Shown here one piece after another: positions 15,532 through 25,190 of a stretch of 47,240 bases of DNA (its first letter is position 1; the number at the start of each line of letters is the position of its first letter). The position numbers and the translations under genes are program-made. Location of the stretch: positions 1-47,240 of the forward strand of contig CALUKD010000028.1 in assembly GCA_944321125.1 (NCBI GenBank), read 5' to 3'. Origin of the DNA: Candidatus Butyricimonas faecavium. GTDB taxonomy: Bacteria > Bacteroidota > Bacteroidia > Bacteroidales > Marinifilaceae. Under the pieces are notes generated by a model, which saw nothing but the letters and a program-made list of their open reading frames with translations, was not told the DNA's origin and ran no database searches.

Positions 15532-16605
15532 ATGTCATTTAAAATTCTTGCGATCAATCCGGGATCAACTTCCACGAAAATTGCAATCTTTGAAGATGAA
15601 ACTGAGAAGTTTGTAAAGAACATTAAACATTCCGCAGAGGAAATTGCGAAATTTGACAACGTGGCCTCACAGTTCCAATTCCGGAAAGATATTATTCTTT
15701 CCGAACTTAAGAATGCTGGATTTAATATTAACGAAATCAATGCAATTGTTGGAAGAGGAGGTTTAGTTAAACCTATTGAATCCGGTGTATACGAGGTAAA
15801 TGAAGCCTTAATTAACGATTTAAATAACCCTCCTCTTGGCGAACACGCCTCCAATTTAGGTGGTCTGATCGCAAACGATATCGCCCAATCCCTTAATAAT
15901 GGAACAAAAGCTTATATTGCTGATCCCGTAGTAGTTGATGAATTGCAAGATGTGGCCCGATTAACCGGGCACCCTGATTTCACCAGAGTTTCGATCTTCC
16001 ATGCCCTGAATCAAAAAGCAATAGCACGTACTTATGCAAAAGAAATTGGAAAGAAATACGAAGATATTAACTTGATTATCGCACATCTTGGTGGAGGTGT
16101 TTCTGTTGGTGCACACAATCACGGACGAGTAATTGACGTGAATAATGCTTTGGATGGTGATGGTCCGTTTTCTCCTGAACGTTCAGGAAGCCTTCCTACG
16201 GGTCAGTTGGTAAAACTATGTTTTAGTGGTAAAAAAACTGAAGCTGAGATCAAGAAAATGTTAAAAGGTGCAGGAGGATTAGTAGCTTACCTTGGAACAA
16301 ATGATGCTTACGAAGTAGAAATAAAAGCAAAAGAAGACCCGAAATATAAATTAGTACAAGATGCCATGTCTTACCAAGTAGGTAAAGCTATTGGAGAAAT
16401 GGCCGCCGTGTTAAAAGGTAAAGTTGATGGAATCCTATTAACCGGAGGAATCGCTCATAATCCTTTCTTGGTTGACTACGTGAAAGAGATGGTCGGATTC
16501 ATCGCTCCAATAAAAGTATATGCCGGAGAAGATGAAATGAGAGCATTAGCCATGAATGGGCTGATGGTTCTCCGTGGAGAACTTTCTGGGAAAATTTACA
16601 AATAA
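15532..16605 (+). CDS. buk: Butyrate kinase
   Basis: This 357-residue member of the acetate/butyrate kinase (ASKHA) fold converts butyryl phosphate and ADP to butyrate and ATP. It shows the N-terminal phosphate loop INPGSTSTKIAIF, then GRGGL, IFHALNQKAIAR, the HLGGGVSVGAH loop and LTGGIAHNP near the C-terminus. Length and motifs fit Buk rather than acetate kinase (about 400 residues). It is preceded by its own promoter and closed by a terminator. No phosphotransbutyrylase gene (ptb) is adjacent, unlike the classic clostridial pair. Butyrate production through the kinase route is a trait of Odoribacteraceae, which supports that placement of the organism. Confidence 0.93.
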   Translation: MSFKILAINPGSTSTKIAIFEDETEKFVKNIKHSAEEIAKFDNVASQFQFRKDIILSELKNAGFNINEINAIVGRGGLVKPIESGVYEVNEALINDLNNPPLGEHASNLGGLIANDIAQSLNNGTKAYIADPVVVDELQDVARLTGHPDFTRVSIFHALNQKAIARTYAKEIGKKYEDINLIIAHLGGGVSVGAHNHGRVIDVNNALDGDGPFSPERSGSLPTGQLVKLCFSGKKTEAEIKKMLKGAGGLVAYLGTNDAYEVEIKAKEDPKYKLVQDAMSYQVGKAIGEMAAVLKGKVDGILLTGGIAHNPFLVDYVKEMVGFIAPIKVYAGEDEMRALAMNGLMVLRGELSGKIYK

Positions 16606-16630
16606 TAATTTAGGATTAGTAACAGATCGT

Positions 16631-16666
16631 AAATGACTGGCTAATGTTATTAACCAGTCATTTTTT
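16631..16666 (+). terminator. Intrinsic terminator after buk
   Basis: AAATGACTGG (16631-16640) pairs with CCAGTCATTT (16654-16663). The stem extends inward through CTAAT/ATTAA with a wobble, and T residues follow to 16666. Confidence 0.88.
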
Positions 16667-16745
16667 GTTGAATGTTATCTAGCATAATATATTACCCAAG
16701 GAACACTCTAATGGCTCTAAAAAAGCATTTCTTCATATTTTTTTG

Positions 16746-16753
16746 TAGTTTTG
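16746..16753 (+). promoter_or_regulatory. -7 element for the secreted alpha/beta hydrolase
   Basis: TAGTTTTG is an exact TAnnTTTG match. It lies inside the upstream extension of the hydrolase reading frame, which argues that translation starts at 16780, about 20 bases after the expected transcription start. Confidence 0.6.
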
Positions 16754-16779
16754 CAACAATACAAAATATAAATAACAAA

Positions 16780-18177
16780 ATGAAAGATACCATTTATTCG
16801 TTCAAAATGTTGAGTCTGTTAATTGTCCTTGCATTTTCAAATCATAGCATGGCTCAAGAAATATCCTTGAAAAAACAGGATGTGAAAACAAAAGAAAAAA
16901 TTATGACCTACTTCTCCGGTCACCTGTCAGGTAATACCAATGTCTATAACGACAAAAGTTCATTTAAATCAACAGATATAAAAAAAATGCAGCAAATCGT
17001 ATGGGATGCGTGGAAGGAGGCAAATAACAAATTTTCAGAACAAAAGTTGATTACTCTCGATAAACTGGAGAAAGCAAACTCGGGAAAATGGACTCTCCCG
17101 CAAGAACTGGAACCCAATGCTATCATGCCATATTACTGGGGATACAAGGGAGATTCGGAACCAGAAGAAGGTTTTCCGTTATATTTATACACGCATGGCT
17201 CTGGAGATAAAACCAGTGAATGGAGAACGGGGATCAACATATGTCAAAAATTCGATGATGCTCCATCAGTTTATTTCATACCCCAGATACCCAACATGGG
17301 AGATTACTATCGTTGGTGGCAAAAGGCAAAACAATTTGCTTGGGAAAAGATGCTACGTTTAGCTTTCGTATCTGGAAAAATCAACCCCAATAAAGTTTAC
17401 TTTTTCGGTATATCAGAAGGCGGATATGGCAGTCAACGGTTAGCATCATTCTACGCAGATTATTTGGCTGCAGCAGGTCCGATGGCCGGAGGGGAACCTC
17501 TGAAGAATGCACCTGTTGAAAATTGCAAAAACATTGCTTTCTCCCTGCTAACAGGAGCAAACGACAGAGGATTTTACAGGAATAAACTCACGCAACGTAC
17601 GAAAGACGCTTTTGATAAATTAGAAAAAGCCAATCCGGGTAACTTTATCCACCGTATAGAACTTATCCCCGGTATGGGACACGGTATCGATTATAGACTT
17701 ACAACTCCCTGGCTGAAACAATATACCCGAAATCCTTATCCTAAGCATGTGAGTTGGGAAAATTTCGAAATGGACGGGATATATCGTGACGGATTCTACA
17801 ACTTATTTGTTGAAGAGCGTTCTAATGATGATACGAAATCCAGAACCTATTATGAAATGGATATACAGGAAAATAATATTTCCCTAAAGGTTGATCTAGT
17901 TACTTATAAAGCAACAGAAATTGACCCGAACTGGGGTATAGAACTGGATTTTGAAAAAAGCTATCAACCCGCAACAAAAGGAAAAGTAATTATTTACTTG
18001 AATGACAAATTGGTGGATCTAAACAAGGAAATTACATTGGTAGTAAATGGTAAAGAAGCTTTTAAGGGCAAAGTTAAACTACAACTGAAAAATATGGTAA
18101 ACAGTTGTGTTGCATTCTTTGATCCTGAAAGAATTTATCCTGCCGCAATAGAAGTAAATATTGCAGATTTACAGTAA
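16780..18177 (+). CDS. Secreted alpha/beta hydrolase (esterase-like)
   Basis: This 465-residue exported protein has a signal peptide ending at about SMAQE. The catalytic domain includes YLYTHGSGDK (oxyanion side), the nucleophile elbow GISEGGYG and a late GMGHGID that supplies the His. A beta-rich C-terminal part (from about residue 345) contains VYEM/NNISLKV-like strands and may be an accessory sandwich domain. The elbow and His spacing recall feruloyl or PHB-depolymerase-like esterases, but the substrate is unknown. I start at 16780 because the signal peptide begins there and a -7 element interrupts the longer frame. It is monocistronic, with terminators on both sides. Confidence 0.8.
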   Translation: MKDTIYSFKMLSLLIVLAFSNHSMAQEISLKKQDVKTKEKIMTYFSGHLSGNTNVYNDKSSFKSTDIKKMQQIVWDAWKEANNKFSEQKLITLDKLEKANSGKWTLPQELEPNAIMPYYWGYKGDSEPEEGFPLYLYTHGSGDKTSEWRTGINICQKFDDAPSVYFIPQIPNMGDYYRWWQKAKQFAWEKMLRLAFVSGKINPNKVYFFGISEGGYGSQRLASFYADYLAAAGPMAGGEPLKNAPVENCKNIAFSLLTGANDRGFYRNKLTQRTKDAFDKLEKANPGNFIHRIELIPGMGHGIDYRLTTPWLKQYTRNPYPKHVSWENFEMDGIYRDGFYNLFVEERSNDDTKSRTYYEMDIQENNISLKVDLVTYKATEIDPNWGIELDFEKSYQPATKGKVIIYLNDKLVDLNKEITLVVNGKEAFKGKVKLQLKNMVNSCVAFFDPERIYPAAIEVNIADLQ

Positions 18178-18190
18178 TTATCTTACTAAT

Positions 18191-18230
18191 ATAAAAAAAT
18201 CCCAAGGCTCTACTCCTTGGGATTTTTTAT
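18191..18230. terminator. Bidirectional terminator between the hydrolase and M20 genes
   Basis: AAAAAATCCCAAGG ends at 18207 and pairs with CCTTGGGATTTTTT from 18215; the arms continue to 18191 and 18230. The loop is 7 bases. The A and T tracts flank both sides of this convergent gene pair. Confidence 0.88.
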
Positions 18231-18249
18231 ATGCCTCATAAAAATTTTG

Positions 18250-19401
18250 TTAACTCAACATCCGAACGCAATTTTCCACCATTAGTGCAATACCTATTTT
18301 TATCGCATTCTCATCAGGAGCCATACCCGGATTATGAAGCGGGGGCATGCTCTCCTGCTCCGGAGGACGAATACCCAATACCCAGAATACTCCCGGTATC
18401 TTATCCAAGTAAATAGCAAAATCTTCTCCTAGAGTAAGAGGATCCATTGAGATTACATTTTGTTCTCCCAGCAAATCTGTTGCGTTTTTCTTCACAAATT
18501 CGGTCAAACTCTTGTCATTCACCAACACTGGTAATCCATTCCATGTTTTATCCAAACAGAACGTACAACCGTATAAATCACAAATGGAATTAGATTTCTC
18601 CTCGATTAACTCGAATATTTTATATCGTAAAGAGTTGTCATGTGTCCGAACCGTTCCCAACACCTCTACCCTATCTGGGATTACGTTATTACACGTACCA
18701 CCATGTATAGATGTAATAGAAAGAACAGCCGGAATCAACGGATCTCGAAATTTAGTGATCAATGTCTGGTAAAATTGTATCAGGCAAGCCGTGGCCAAGA
18801 TGGGGTCAGATCCCATGTGTGGCATGGCTGCATGAGTACCTTTACCCTTCACGGAAAAAATAATATTATCTGAAGAGGCGAAAAAAGCCCCGGAACGAAT
18901 TCCGATAGCTCCGGTCGGAAGATTCGGAAAAACGTGTTGTCCGAAAATAGCTTGTGGAACAGGTTCTTTCAAAAGCTCAGGAAGTAATAAACGAGCCCCT
19001 CCCGGACGTTTCTCTTCACTGGGTTGAAAAACAATTTTTACCGTTCCTTTCAATTTATCTTCATCTGATTTAAGAACAAGTGTTGTCCCTAAAACCATAG
19101 CCATATGCATATCATGCCCACAGGCGTGCATCATACCTTCATTTTGAGAACAATAAGATAATCCAGTCTCTTCCTTAACCTTCAGAGCATCCATATCAGC
19201 CCGAATCGCAATACATTTCTCTCCTTTTCCCACTGTTGCGATCAATCCTGTCCCCACTTTTTGGTACGAGATTCCATTTCGTTCCAGTACTTCCGCAATA
19301 TAGCGTTGCGTCCCTACTTCTTGCATGGCAAATTCCGGATGTTGATGAAAATAACGCCGGAATTCAACCGCTAAAGGATAAATCTCTTCTATTCCAATCA
19401 T
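18250..19401 (-). CDS. M20 family amidohydrolase (N-acyl amino acid hydrolase type)
   Basis: This 383-residue zinc hydrolase belongs to peptidase family M20D (hippurate hydrolase / IAA-amino-acid hydrolase group). Visible features are FHQHPEF, IRADMDAL, the Cys/His metal motif ACGHDMHM, the catalytic-Glu segment FQPSEE and a C-terminal GEDFAIYL metal ligand. A lid domain occupies the middle (about residues 185-295). It cleaves the acyl group from an N-acyl amino acid or a similar amide; the exact substrate is not readable. There is no signal peptide, so it is cytosolic. It follows the xanthine permease gene by 20 bases and may share its transcript. Confidence 0.88.
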   Translation of the reverse strand: MIGIEEIYPLAVEFRRYFHQHPEFAMQEVGTQRYIAEVLERNGISYQKVGTGLIATVGKGEKCIAIRADMDALKVKEETGLSYCSQNEGMMHACGHDMHMAMVLGTTLVLKSDEDKLKGTVKIVFQPSEEKRPGGARLLLPELLKEPVPQAIFGQHVFPNLPTGAIGIRSGAFFASSDNIIFSVKGKGTHAAMPHMGSDPILATACLIQFYQTLITKFRDPLIPAVLSITSIHGGTCNNVIPDRVEVLGTVRTHDNSLRYKIFELIEEKSNSICDLYGCTFCLDKTWNGLPVLVNDKSLTEFVKKNATDLLGEQNVISMDPLTLGEDFAIYLDKIPGVFWVLGIRPPEQESMPPLHNPGMAPDENAIKIGIALMVENCVRMLS

Positions 19402-19421
19402 TTTTATATCATGAACTAAAA

Positions 19422-20753
19422 TTACTCCTTCACTCGTATCAAAACATTCGACAAAATTGCCGTCAAACCTCCCGTTGTGATCCCAGATGAAAATATATTT
19501 TTAATGGTATCAGGACTATTGCTCAATATTTCTGGAATGAATTCGACACTTAATCCCAAGGAAAAACTTAATGCTATAACGAGTGTGGCTTTCCTATTTA
19601 TGTTCTGGGAGGCAATAATACGGATTCCGGCAGCAGCGACAGTTCCAAACATAAGTAGTGTAGCACCCCCCAAAACCGGTTCCGGCATTAACGAAAACAC
19701 CAACCCAACAGCGGGAAAAAGTCCTAGTATTACTAAAAAAGCGGCAATATAATATCCCACGTAGCGACTGGCTACTCCCGTTAATTGTATCATCCCGTTA
19801 TTTTGGGCAAACACTGAATTTGGAAAAGAGTTAAATGCTCCTGCCAAGAAAGAATTGAAACCATCGGCAAGGATTCCCCCGGAAGCCCGCTTAATAAACT
19901 TCTCTCCTTCTACGGGTTCCCCCGAAATCATAGAATTAGCCGTAATATCACCATAAGCCTCAATAGCAGTAATCATATAAATCAACCCGATAGCAATAAA
20001 CGATGACCAGCTAAAAGCCAACCCATATTTAAAAGGAACGGGAATATTTACACCGGAATAACTCTGTACAGAAGAAAAGTCAATCATTCCTATGAAATAA
20101 GCGACAACATATCCAACGACTAATCCAATCACGATGGAACTCATCCGTAGATATTTATTATTACTCCGGTTAAAAAAGATGATCAAAACTAACACCAATA
20201 AAGCTAATCCGAGATTCTCGAAACTACCAAAAGTACCGTTTTCTTTAGCAATAACACCCCCACCACAAGCAATAATACCTACTTTCACAAGACTCATTCC
20301 GATTAATGTCACCACGATACCCGATACCAACGGAGTGATGACTTTCTTGGCATATTTCAAGACCCTGCTGATCAGCATCTCAACAATAGAACCCGCCATG
20401 CATACCCCAAATATCAGAGGTAAACCACCTGCCAACCCCGTAGATATAATCGGGCCGATAAACGAAAAACTTGTTCCTTGAATACATAACAATCCGGTTC
20501 CGATAGGTCCAACTCGTTTACATTGAATAAAAGTAGAGACACCAGAGGCAAAAAGAGCCATAGAAACGAGAAAACCCGTCGTTTCCAAGTCAAGATTCAA
20601 CGCTCCGGCAATAATTAGTGGTGGAGTTATAATAGCAACAAAAATGGCTAATAAATGCTGTAATGCAGCAAAAAAAGCCTCTTTAAAAGGCGGACGGTCC
20701 TCTATTCCATAAATAATGGCCGAGCTAACCTGACGATTGGTCGTTTCACTCAT
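19422..20753 (-). CDS. pbuX: Xanthine/uracil permease (NAT/NCS2 family)
   Basis: This 443-residue inner-membrane symporter has about 14 hydrophobic segments. Diagnostic NAT/NCS2 motifs are QGTSFSFI early on, the ITAIEAYGDITA segment and the signature SFPNSVFAQNNGMIQLTGV, which lines the substrate site. The close coupling to xanthine phosphoribosyltransferase (6-base gap) points to xanthine uptake, as in the xpt-pbuX pair of Firmicutes. Uric acid or uracil transport is less likely. Confidence 0.88.
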   Translation of the reverse strand: MSETTNRQVSSAIIYGIEDRPPFKEAFFAALQHLLAIFVAIITPPLIIAGALNLDLETTGFLVSMALFASGVSTFIQCKRVGPIGTGLLCIQGTSFSFIGPIISTGLAGGLPLIFGVCMAGSIVEMLISRVLKYAKKVITPLVSGIVVTLIGMSLVKVGIIACGGGVIAKENGTFGSFENLGLALLVLVLIIFFNRSNNKYLRMSSIVIGLVVGYVVAYFIGMIDFSSVQSYSGVNIPVPFKYGLAFSWSSFIAIGLIYMITAIEAYGDITANSMISGEPVEGEKFIKRASGGILADGFNSFLAGAFNSFPNSVFAQNNGMIQLTGVASRYVGYYIAAFLVILGLFPAVGLVFSLMPEPVLGGATLLMFGTVAAAGIRIIASQNINRKATLVIALSFSLGLSVEFIPEILSNSPDTIKNIFSSGITTGGLTAILSNVLIRVKE

Positions 20754-20759
20754 GCCGGA

Positions 20760-21326
20760 CTATCTTATTTTTATCTGACAATTATCCAAACTATCTATAA
20801 CAGCTAAAGATTCAACATGAATCCCACGTTTTCTCAGTACTTCGCCCCCATGTTGAAAGGCTTTTTCAATAATAAATCCCATGCCCACCAATTGAGCTCC
20901 CGCTTGGTTTATTAAGTCAATAATACCATTTGCAGCATTTCCGTTTGCAAGGAAATCATCAATAAAAAGCACACGATCCTCCTTTGTCAAAAAATCTTTA
21001 CTGATACAAACATTATATTCCCGATCTTTTGTAAAAGATCGTACCGTCGTTGAGATCATATTTTCCATCGTCTTCGGTTGCTTTTTCTTAGCGAAGACTA
21101 CGGGTAATTCTAAAAGATAGCCCACCATGATTGCCGGAGCAATCCCACTAGCCTCAATGGTCATCACTTTATTAAAATCTTTATTCGCAAAACGACGCAC
21201 AAATTCTACCCCGATCGACTTCATTAAAATCGGGTCCATCTGGTGATTAATAAAACTATCCACTTTCAAAATGCCACCTTCAAAGCATTTTCCATCTTGT
21301 AAGATTCTTTTCTTAAGCAAATCCAT
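20760..21326 (-). CDS. xpt: Xanthine phosphoribosyltransferase
   Basis: This 188-residue type I phosphoribosyltransferase converts xanthine and PRPP to XMP in purine salvage. The PRPP loop reads [13 protein letters not shown], and the substrate region [12 protein letters not shown] and the KKKQPKTM flexible loop fit Xpt. Length and the FINHQMDP N-terminal segment match the family. It is the first gene of an xpt-pbuX pair and lies 88 bases after purL, with an unusual hairpin in between. A guanine or xanthine riboswitch is not apparent. Confidence 0.92.
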   Translation of the reverse strand: MDLLKKRILQDGKCFEGGILKVDSFINHQMDPILMKSIGVEFVRRFANKDFNKVMTIEASGIAPAIMVGYLLELPVVFAKKKQPKTMENMISTTVRSFTKDREYNVCISKDFLTKEDRVLFIDDFLANGNAANGIIDLINQAGAQLVGMGFIIEKAFQHGGEVLRKRGIHVESLAVIDSLDNCQIKIR

Positions 21327-21360
21327 GTTGATTGTACTTTTTTACACTTCGGCTAGAAAA

Positions 21361-21401
21361 TGACTAGTCCTAAATAACCGTTACGGGTTGCGGACTAGTC
21401 A
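21361..21401 (-). terminator. Hairpin between purL and xpt (terminator or leader element)
   Basis: TGACTAGTCC (21361-21370) and GGACTAGTCA (21392-21401) pair perfectly. The 21-base loop can itself fold through AACC/GGTT. On the minus strand it is followed only by TTTTC, a weak U-tract. Only 34 bases separate it from the xpt start codon, so it may be an attenuator in a purL-xpt transcript rather than a simple terminator. Confidence 0.6.
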
Positions 21402-21414
21402 ATAAGATTTATAT

Positions 21415-24400
21415 TCATTTATGCTCTTCTATCCACAAACGAGCATTTACAAACGCTTCTATCCACGGACTGACTTCATCTCCATTCCGATCCTCTGCGT
21501 AATACCCCCAGTTCCACGGATGAAGAGAACGTTCCAAATGAGGCATCATTGCCAAGTGACGTCCGTCTTTACTGCAAATTGCAGCCGTGGCAAAAGGAGA
21601 ACCATTGGGGTTTGCCGGGTAGGTATCATGACTATATCGAAGTGGAATATTATATTCTTCCTGTCCATAAGGCAAGTGGAATTGTCCCTCTCCATGTGCC
21701 ACCCAGATGCCCAAACGAGATCCTACTAATGATTTCAACAACACAGAATTACTCTCAACAACATCCACGCTCAGGAAAGCAGATTCCAATTTGTGAGAAG
21801 CATTATGCAACATCTTTACTTTCTCGCAATGTTCCGGGTATACCAAATCAAGCTCAACCATCAACTGGCAACCATTACAAATACCCAAGCTCAAAGTATC
21901 TTCACGTTTATAAAAGTTTTCCAAAGCCACCCGAGCCTTTTCATTATATTTAAAAGCTCCGGCCCATCCTTTAGCAGAACCAAGCACGTCCGAATTTGAG
22001 AACCCACCAACAAACACGATAAAGTTCACGTCTTCCAAGGTTTCTCTTCCGGAAACGAGATCTGTCATGTGAACATCCTTCACATCAAAACCAGACAAGT
22101 ACATTGCCCATGCCGTTTCTCGCTCGCATTGACATCCTTTCTCACGAATAACAGCAGCTTTTATACCTGAAGGGGTAACTCGATTGACATTCAAACCATA
22201 CTGGGAAAGCTTACCGGTGAATGAAGGAGTAAACTTATATTTCAAATCGTGATTTTTATAGTTTTTATATCTTTCAAGAGCCAACTCATTACCACTCTGA
22301 CGACGATCCAGCAAATAAGATGTCTTGAACCACAAATCTCTCAATGATGAAATGTCCAAGTGGAAAGTTTTACTGTCTTTCTTGATATTCAACTTTCCGG
22401 CTTTACCCAAACGTCCCAAAAAATTGTAAGCCACTCCCACTTCATCAAGGATAGCGGCAACCTTTTTGCAATCCTTGATCTGTATTAGTACACCTGGATT
22501 TTCTGCAAACAATATTTTCACTATATCCTTTTCTGCCAAGTAGGAAAAATCAATATCCAGTCCCAAGCGATTGTCTGCAAAACACATTTCCAATAAAGTC
22601 GTAATCATACCTCCAGCAGAAATATCGTGCCCTGCCAAAACATATCCCTCCTCAACCAAACGTTGTATTACCATGAAAGCATTCACAAAATAATCGGAAT
22701 CCTTTACATCCGGGGTCTCTTTACCCACCCGGTTTAACACTTGGGCAAAACTGGAACCTCCTAATTGAAATTTATCAAAAGAAAAATCGATATACACAAT
22801 TTCTGAATCTTGATCCGGTTTCAATACAGGATCAACAATCTTCTTCACATCGGTAACCTCTCCCACCGTAGAAATAATCACGGTTCCCGGAGCGTATACC
22901 TTATCTTTTCCATACTTTTGCGTCATGGAAAGAGAATCTTTTCCCGTCGGGATATTAATTCCTAACTCGATGGCAAAATCACTGGCAGCTTGTACTGCTT
23001 TATATAAACGGGCATCTTCACCGGCATTCTTGCAAGGCCACATCCAGTTAGCCGACAATGAAACACCTTTAATTCCTTGTTCGATGGGAGCCCATACCAA
23101 ATTTGTCAAAGCCTCGGCTATAGCCAATCTAGAACCGCAAGCAGGATTTGCCAATGCAGCTACCGGAGCATGTCCGATAGAAGTGGCAATACCTCTTTCT
23201 CCACGATAATCAAGAGCCATAGCCCCCAAGTCATTTAAAGGTAATTGTAAAGGTCCGGCGCACTGCTGGCGAGCTACACGGCCGGTAATAGAACGGTCAA
23301 CCTTATTTGTCAACCAATCCTTACAAGCAACAGCCTCAAGTTGTAATACTTGCTCAATATATTCTTCAACTTTATCTTCACTATATTCGACATCGGCAAA
23401 ATGTTCTCTTTTGGTTTTATCCTCCATAACTGTTTTCGGGGGATTTCCGAACATATCCGTCATCTCCAAATCGATTGGTTTCTCACCGGTTCTGGCATCC
23501 TCAAACACGAAACGATGATCCCCCGTGGTTTCTCCGATCACGTACATCGGAGCACGTTCCCGGTCAGCCACTCGCTGCAAAATCTCCACATCCTTTGCTT
23601 TCATCACGAGACCCATGCGTTCTTGCGACTCATTTCCCACGATCTCTTTATCAGAAAGAGTAGGATCACCGACAGGTAATTTCTCCAAGTGAATCAATCC
23701 ACCTGTTTCCTCCACCAATTCGGACAAGCAGTTCAAATGTCCTCCAGCCCCGTGGTCATGAATGGAGACAATCGGGTTCATATCGCTCTCGGCCATAGAC
23801 CGGATAGCATTACATACCCGTCTTTGCATTTCCGGATTGGAACGTTGTACTGCGTTCAACTCGATAGCGTTGGCATATACCCCGGTATCTACAGAAGAAA
23901 CAGCACCACCACCCATTCCAATACGGTAATTATCACCCCCGAGAAGCACAACTTGTTCGCCGACTTCCGGGGTCTTTTTCATAGCTTGTTCTTTATTACC
24001 AAAGCCGATACCACCAGCCTGCATGATTACTTTATCGTAACCATACGTCTTTTCATGTTCCACATGCTCAAACGTGAACACGGAACCCACGATAAGGGGT
24101 TGTCCGAATTTATTTCCAAAGTCAGATGCCCCGTTAGAAGCCTTGATCAGAATATCTTCCGGAGTCTGGTATAACCATTTCCGAGGATCAATAGCCGATT
24201 CCCAAGGACGACCTGCCTCCAAACGCGGATATGACGTCATATAAACCGCCGTACCCGCTAACGGAAGTGCTGCTTGTCCCCCGGCTATACGGTCACGAAT
24301 CTCACCACCGGAACCGGTTGCCGCCCCGTTAAAAGGCTCTACCGTGGTCGGGAAGTTATGAGTTTCCGCTTTCAATGAAATAACCGTATTAATATCTTTT

Positions 24401-25104
24401 TGCGTGTAGAAATCCGGTTTATCCGGTGTTGCAGGGGCAAATTGTACCGTGGTTGGTCCTTCAATGAAAGCACAGTTATCTTTGTAGGCAGAAACAATCC
24501 GGTTCGGATTCGTTCGGGAAGTTTTCTTGATCATGGAAAACAAGGACTCTTCTTGTTCTTCCCCATCAATAATAAATGTACCTCCAAAAATCTTATGACG
24601 ACAGTGCTCGGAATTCACTTGTGAAAAACCGAACACCTCAGAATCCGTCAATCGACGGTTCAATTTTTTACTCAGACCTTCCAAATAAGAAATTTCATCT
24701 TCATTCAGTGCCAATCCCTCCTGCTTGTTATATGCCCGGATATCCTCGATATACACGATTGGATCCGGTTTTCTATTAATGGTAAATGTATCTTGATTCA
24801 GACCTTTGTAAAATGCTTGAAGCATCGGATCAAAAGCCGCTTTTTCATCTTCCACACGAGTAAACTCCTCTATCCGCAAGACTCCGGAAATACCCATATT
24901 TTGAGTAATCTCCACGGCATTAGTACTCCACGGGGTAATCATTTCCCGACGGGGTCCCACGAAAAAGCTTTCCAATGAATCGCTTTGAACTTTTTTTGCT
25001 CCACTGAATAGCCATTCTAATTTACTTACATCTAAAGGATTTTCCGATTCTTTATAGTGTACGGCATACACTGTTGCATCTTTTTGATAGAATACTATAG
25101 CCAT
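21415..25104 (-). CDS. purL: Phosphoribosylformylglycinamidine synthase, large single-chain type
   Basis: This 1229-residue enzyme makes FGAM from FGAR, glutamine and ATP, step 4 of de novo purine synthesis. Domains run in the order PurS-like N-terminus, linker, two PurM-like synthetase halves and a C-terminal glutamine amidotransferase. The amidotransferase triad is visible as Cys1076 in LGICNGCQ and His1189/Glu1191 in MMPHLER. The NSEHCRHKIF and AETHNFPTTVEPF segments mark the synthetase half. I start at 25104 (ATG, MAIVFYQK) because the longer frame needs a GTG codon and adds a non-homologous stretch. It is upstream of xpt-pbuX, so synthesis and salvage are side by side. Confidence 0.95.
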   Translation of the reverse strand: MAIVFYQKDATVYAVHYKESENPLDVSKLEWLFSGAKKVQSDSLESFFVGPRREMITPWSTNAVEITQNMGISGVLRIEEFTRVEDEKAAFDPMLQAFYKGLNQDTFTINRKPDPIVYIEDIRAYNKQEGLALNEDEISYLEGLSKKLNRRLTDSEVFGFSQVNSEHCRHKIFGGTFIIDGEEQEESLFSMIKKTSRTNPNRIVSAYKDNCAFIEGPTTVQFAPATPDKPDFYTQKDINTVISLKAETHNFPTTVEPFNGAATGSGGEIRDRIAGGQAALPLAGTAVYMTSYPRLEAGRPWESAIDPRKWLYQTPEDILIKASNGASDFGNKFGQPLIVGSVFTFEHVEHEKTYGYDKVIMQAGGIGFGNKEQAMKKTPEVGEQVVLLGGDNYRIGMGGGAVSSVDTGVYANAIELNAVQRSNPEMQRRVCNAIRSMAESDMNPIVSIHDHGAGGHLNCLSELVEETGGLIHLEKLPVGDPTLSDKEIVGNESQERMGLVMKAKDVEILQRVADRERAPMYVIGETTGDHRFVFEDARTGEKPIDLEMTDMFGNPPKTVMEDKTKREHFADVEYSEDKVEEYIEQVLQLEAVACKDWLTNKVDRSITGRVARQQCAGPLQLPLNDLGAMALDYRGERGIATSIGHAPVAALANPACGSRLAIAEALTNLVWAPIEQGIKGVSLSANWMWPCKNAGEDARLYKAVQAASDFAIELGINIPTGKDSLSMTQKYGKDKVYAPGTVIISTVGEVTDVKKIVDPVLKPDQDSEIVYIDFSFDKFQLGGSSFAQVLNRVGKETPDVKDSDYFVNAFMVIQRLVEEGYVLAGHDISAGGMITTLLEMCFADNRLGLDIDFSYLAEKDIVKILFAENPGVLIQIKDCKKVAAILDEVGVAYNFLGRLGKAGKLNIKKDSKTFHLDISSLRDLWFKTSYLLDRRQSGNELALERYKNYKNHDLKYKFTPSFTGKLSQYGLNVNRVTPSGIKAAVIREKGCQCERETAWAMYLSGFDVKDVHMTDLVSGRETLEDVNFIVFVGGFSNSDVLGSAKGWAGAFKYNEKARVALENFYKREDTLSLGICNGCQLMVELDLVYPEHCEKVKMLHNASHKLESAFLSVDVVESNSVLLKSLVGSRLGIWVAHGEGQFHLPYGQEEYNIPLRYSHDTYPANPNGSPFATAAICSKDGRHLAMMPHLERSLHPWNWGYYAEDRNGDEVSPWIEAFVNARLWIEEHK

Positions 25105-25190
25105 GTGTTTTATTTGTTTATTTTCAACTACACGTATTTGCACCGCGAATATAATAAAAAGCGGGCAAATAAACCTATCTGATCTTCAAT

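Noticed and set aside
21327-21414. Purine riboswitch before xpt
   Set aside because: The three-way junction and conserved loop bases of guanine riboswitches are absent; only one main hairpin is present.
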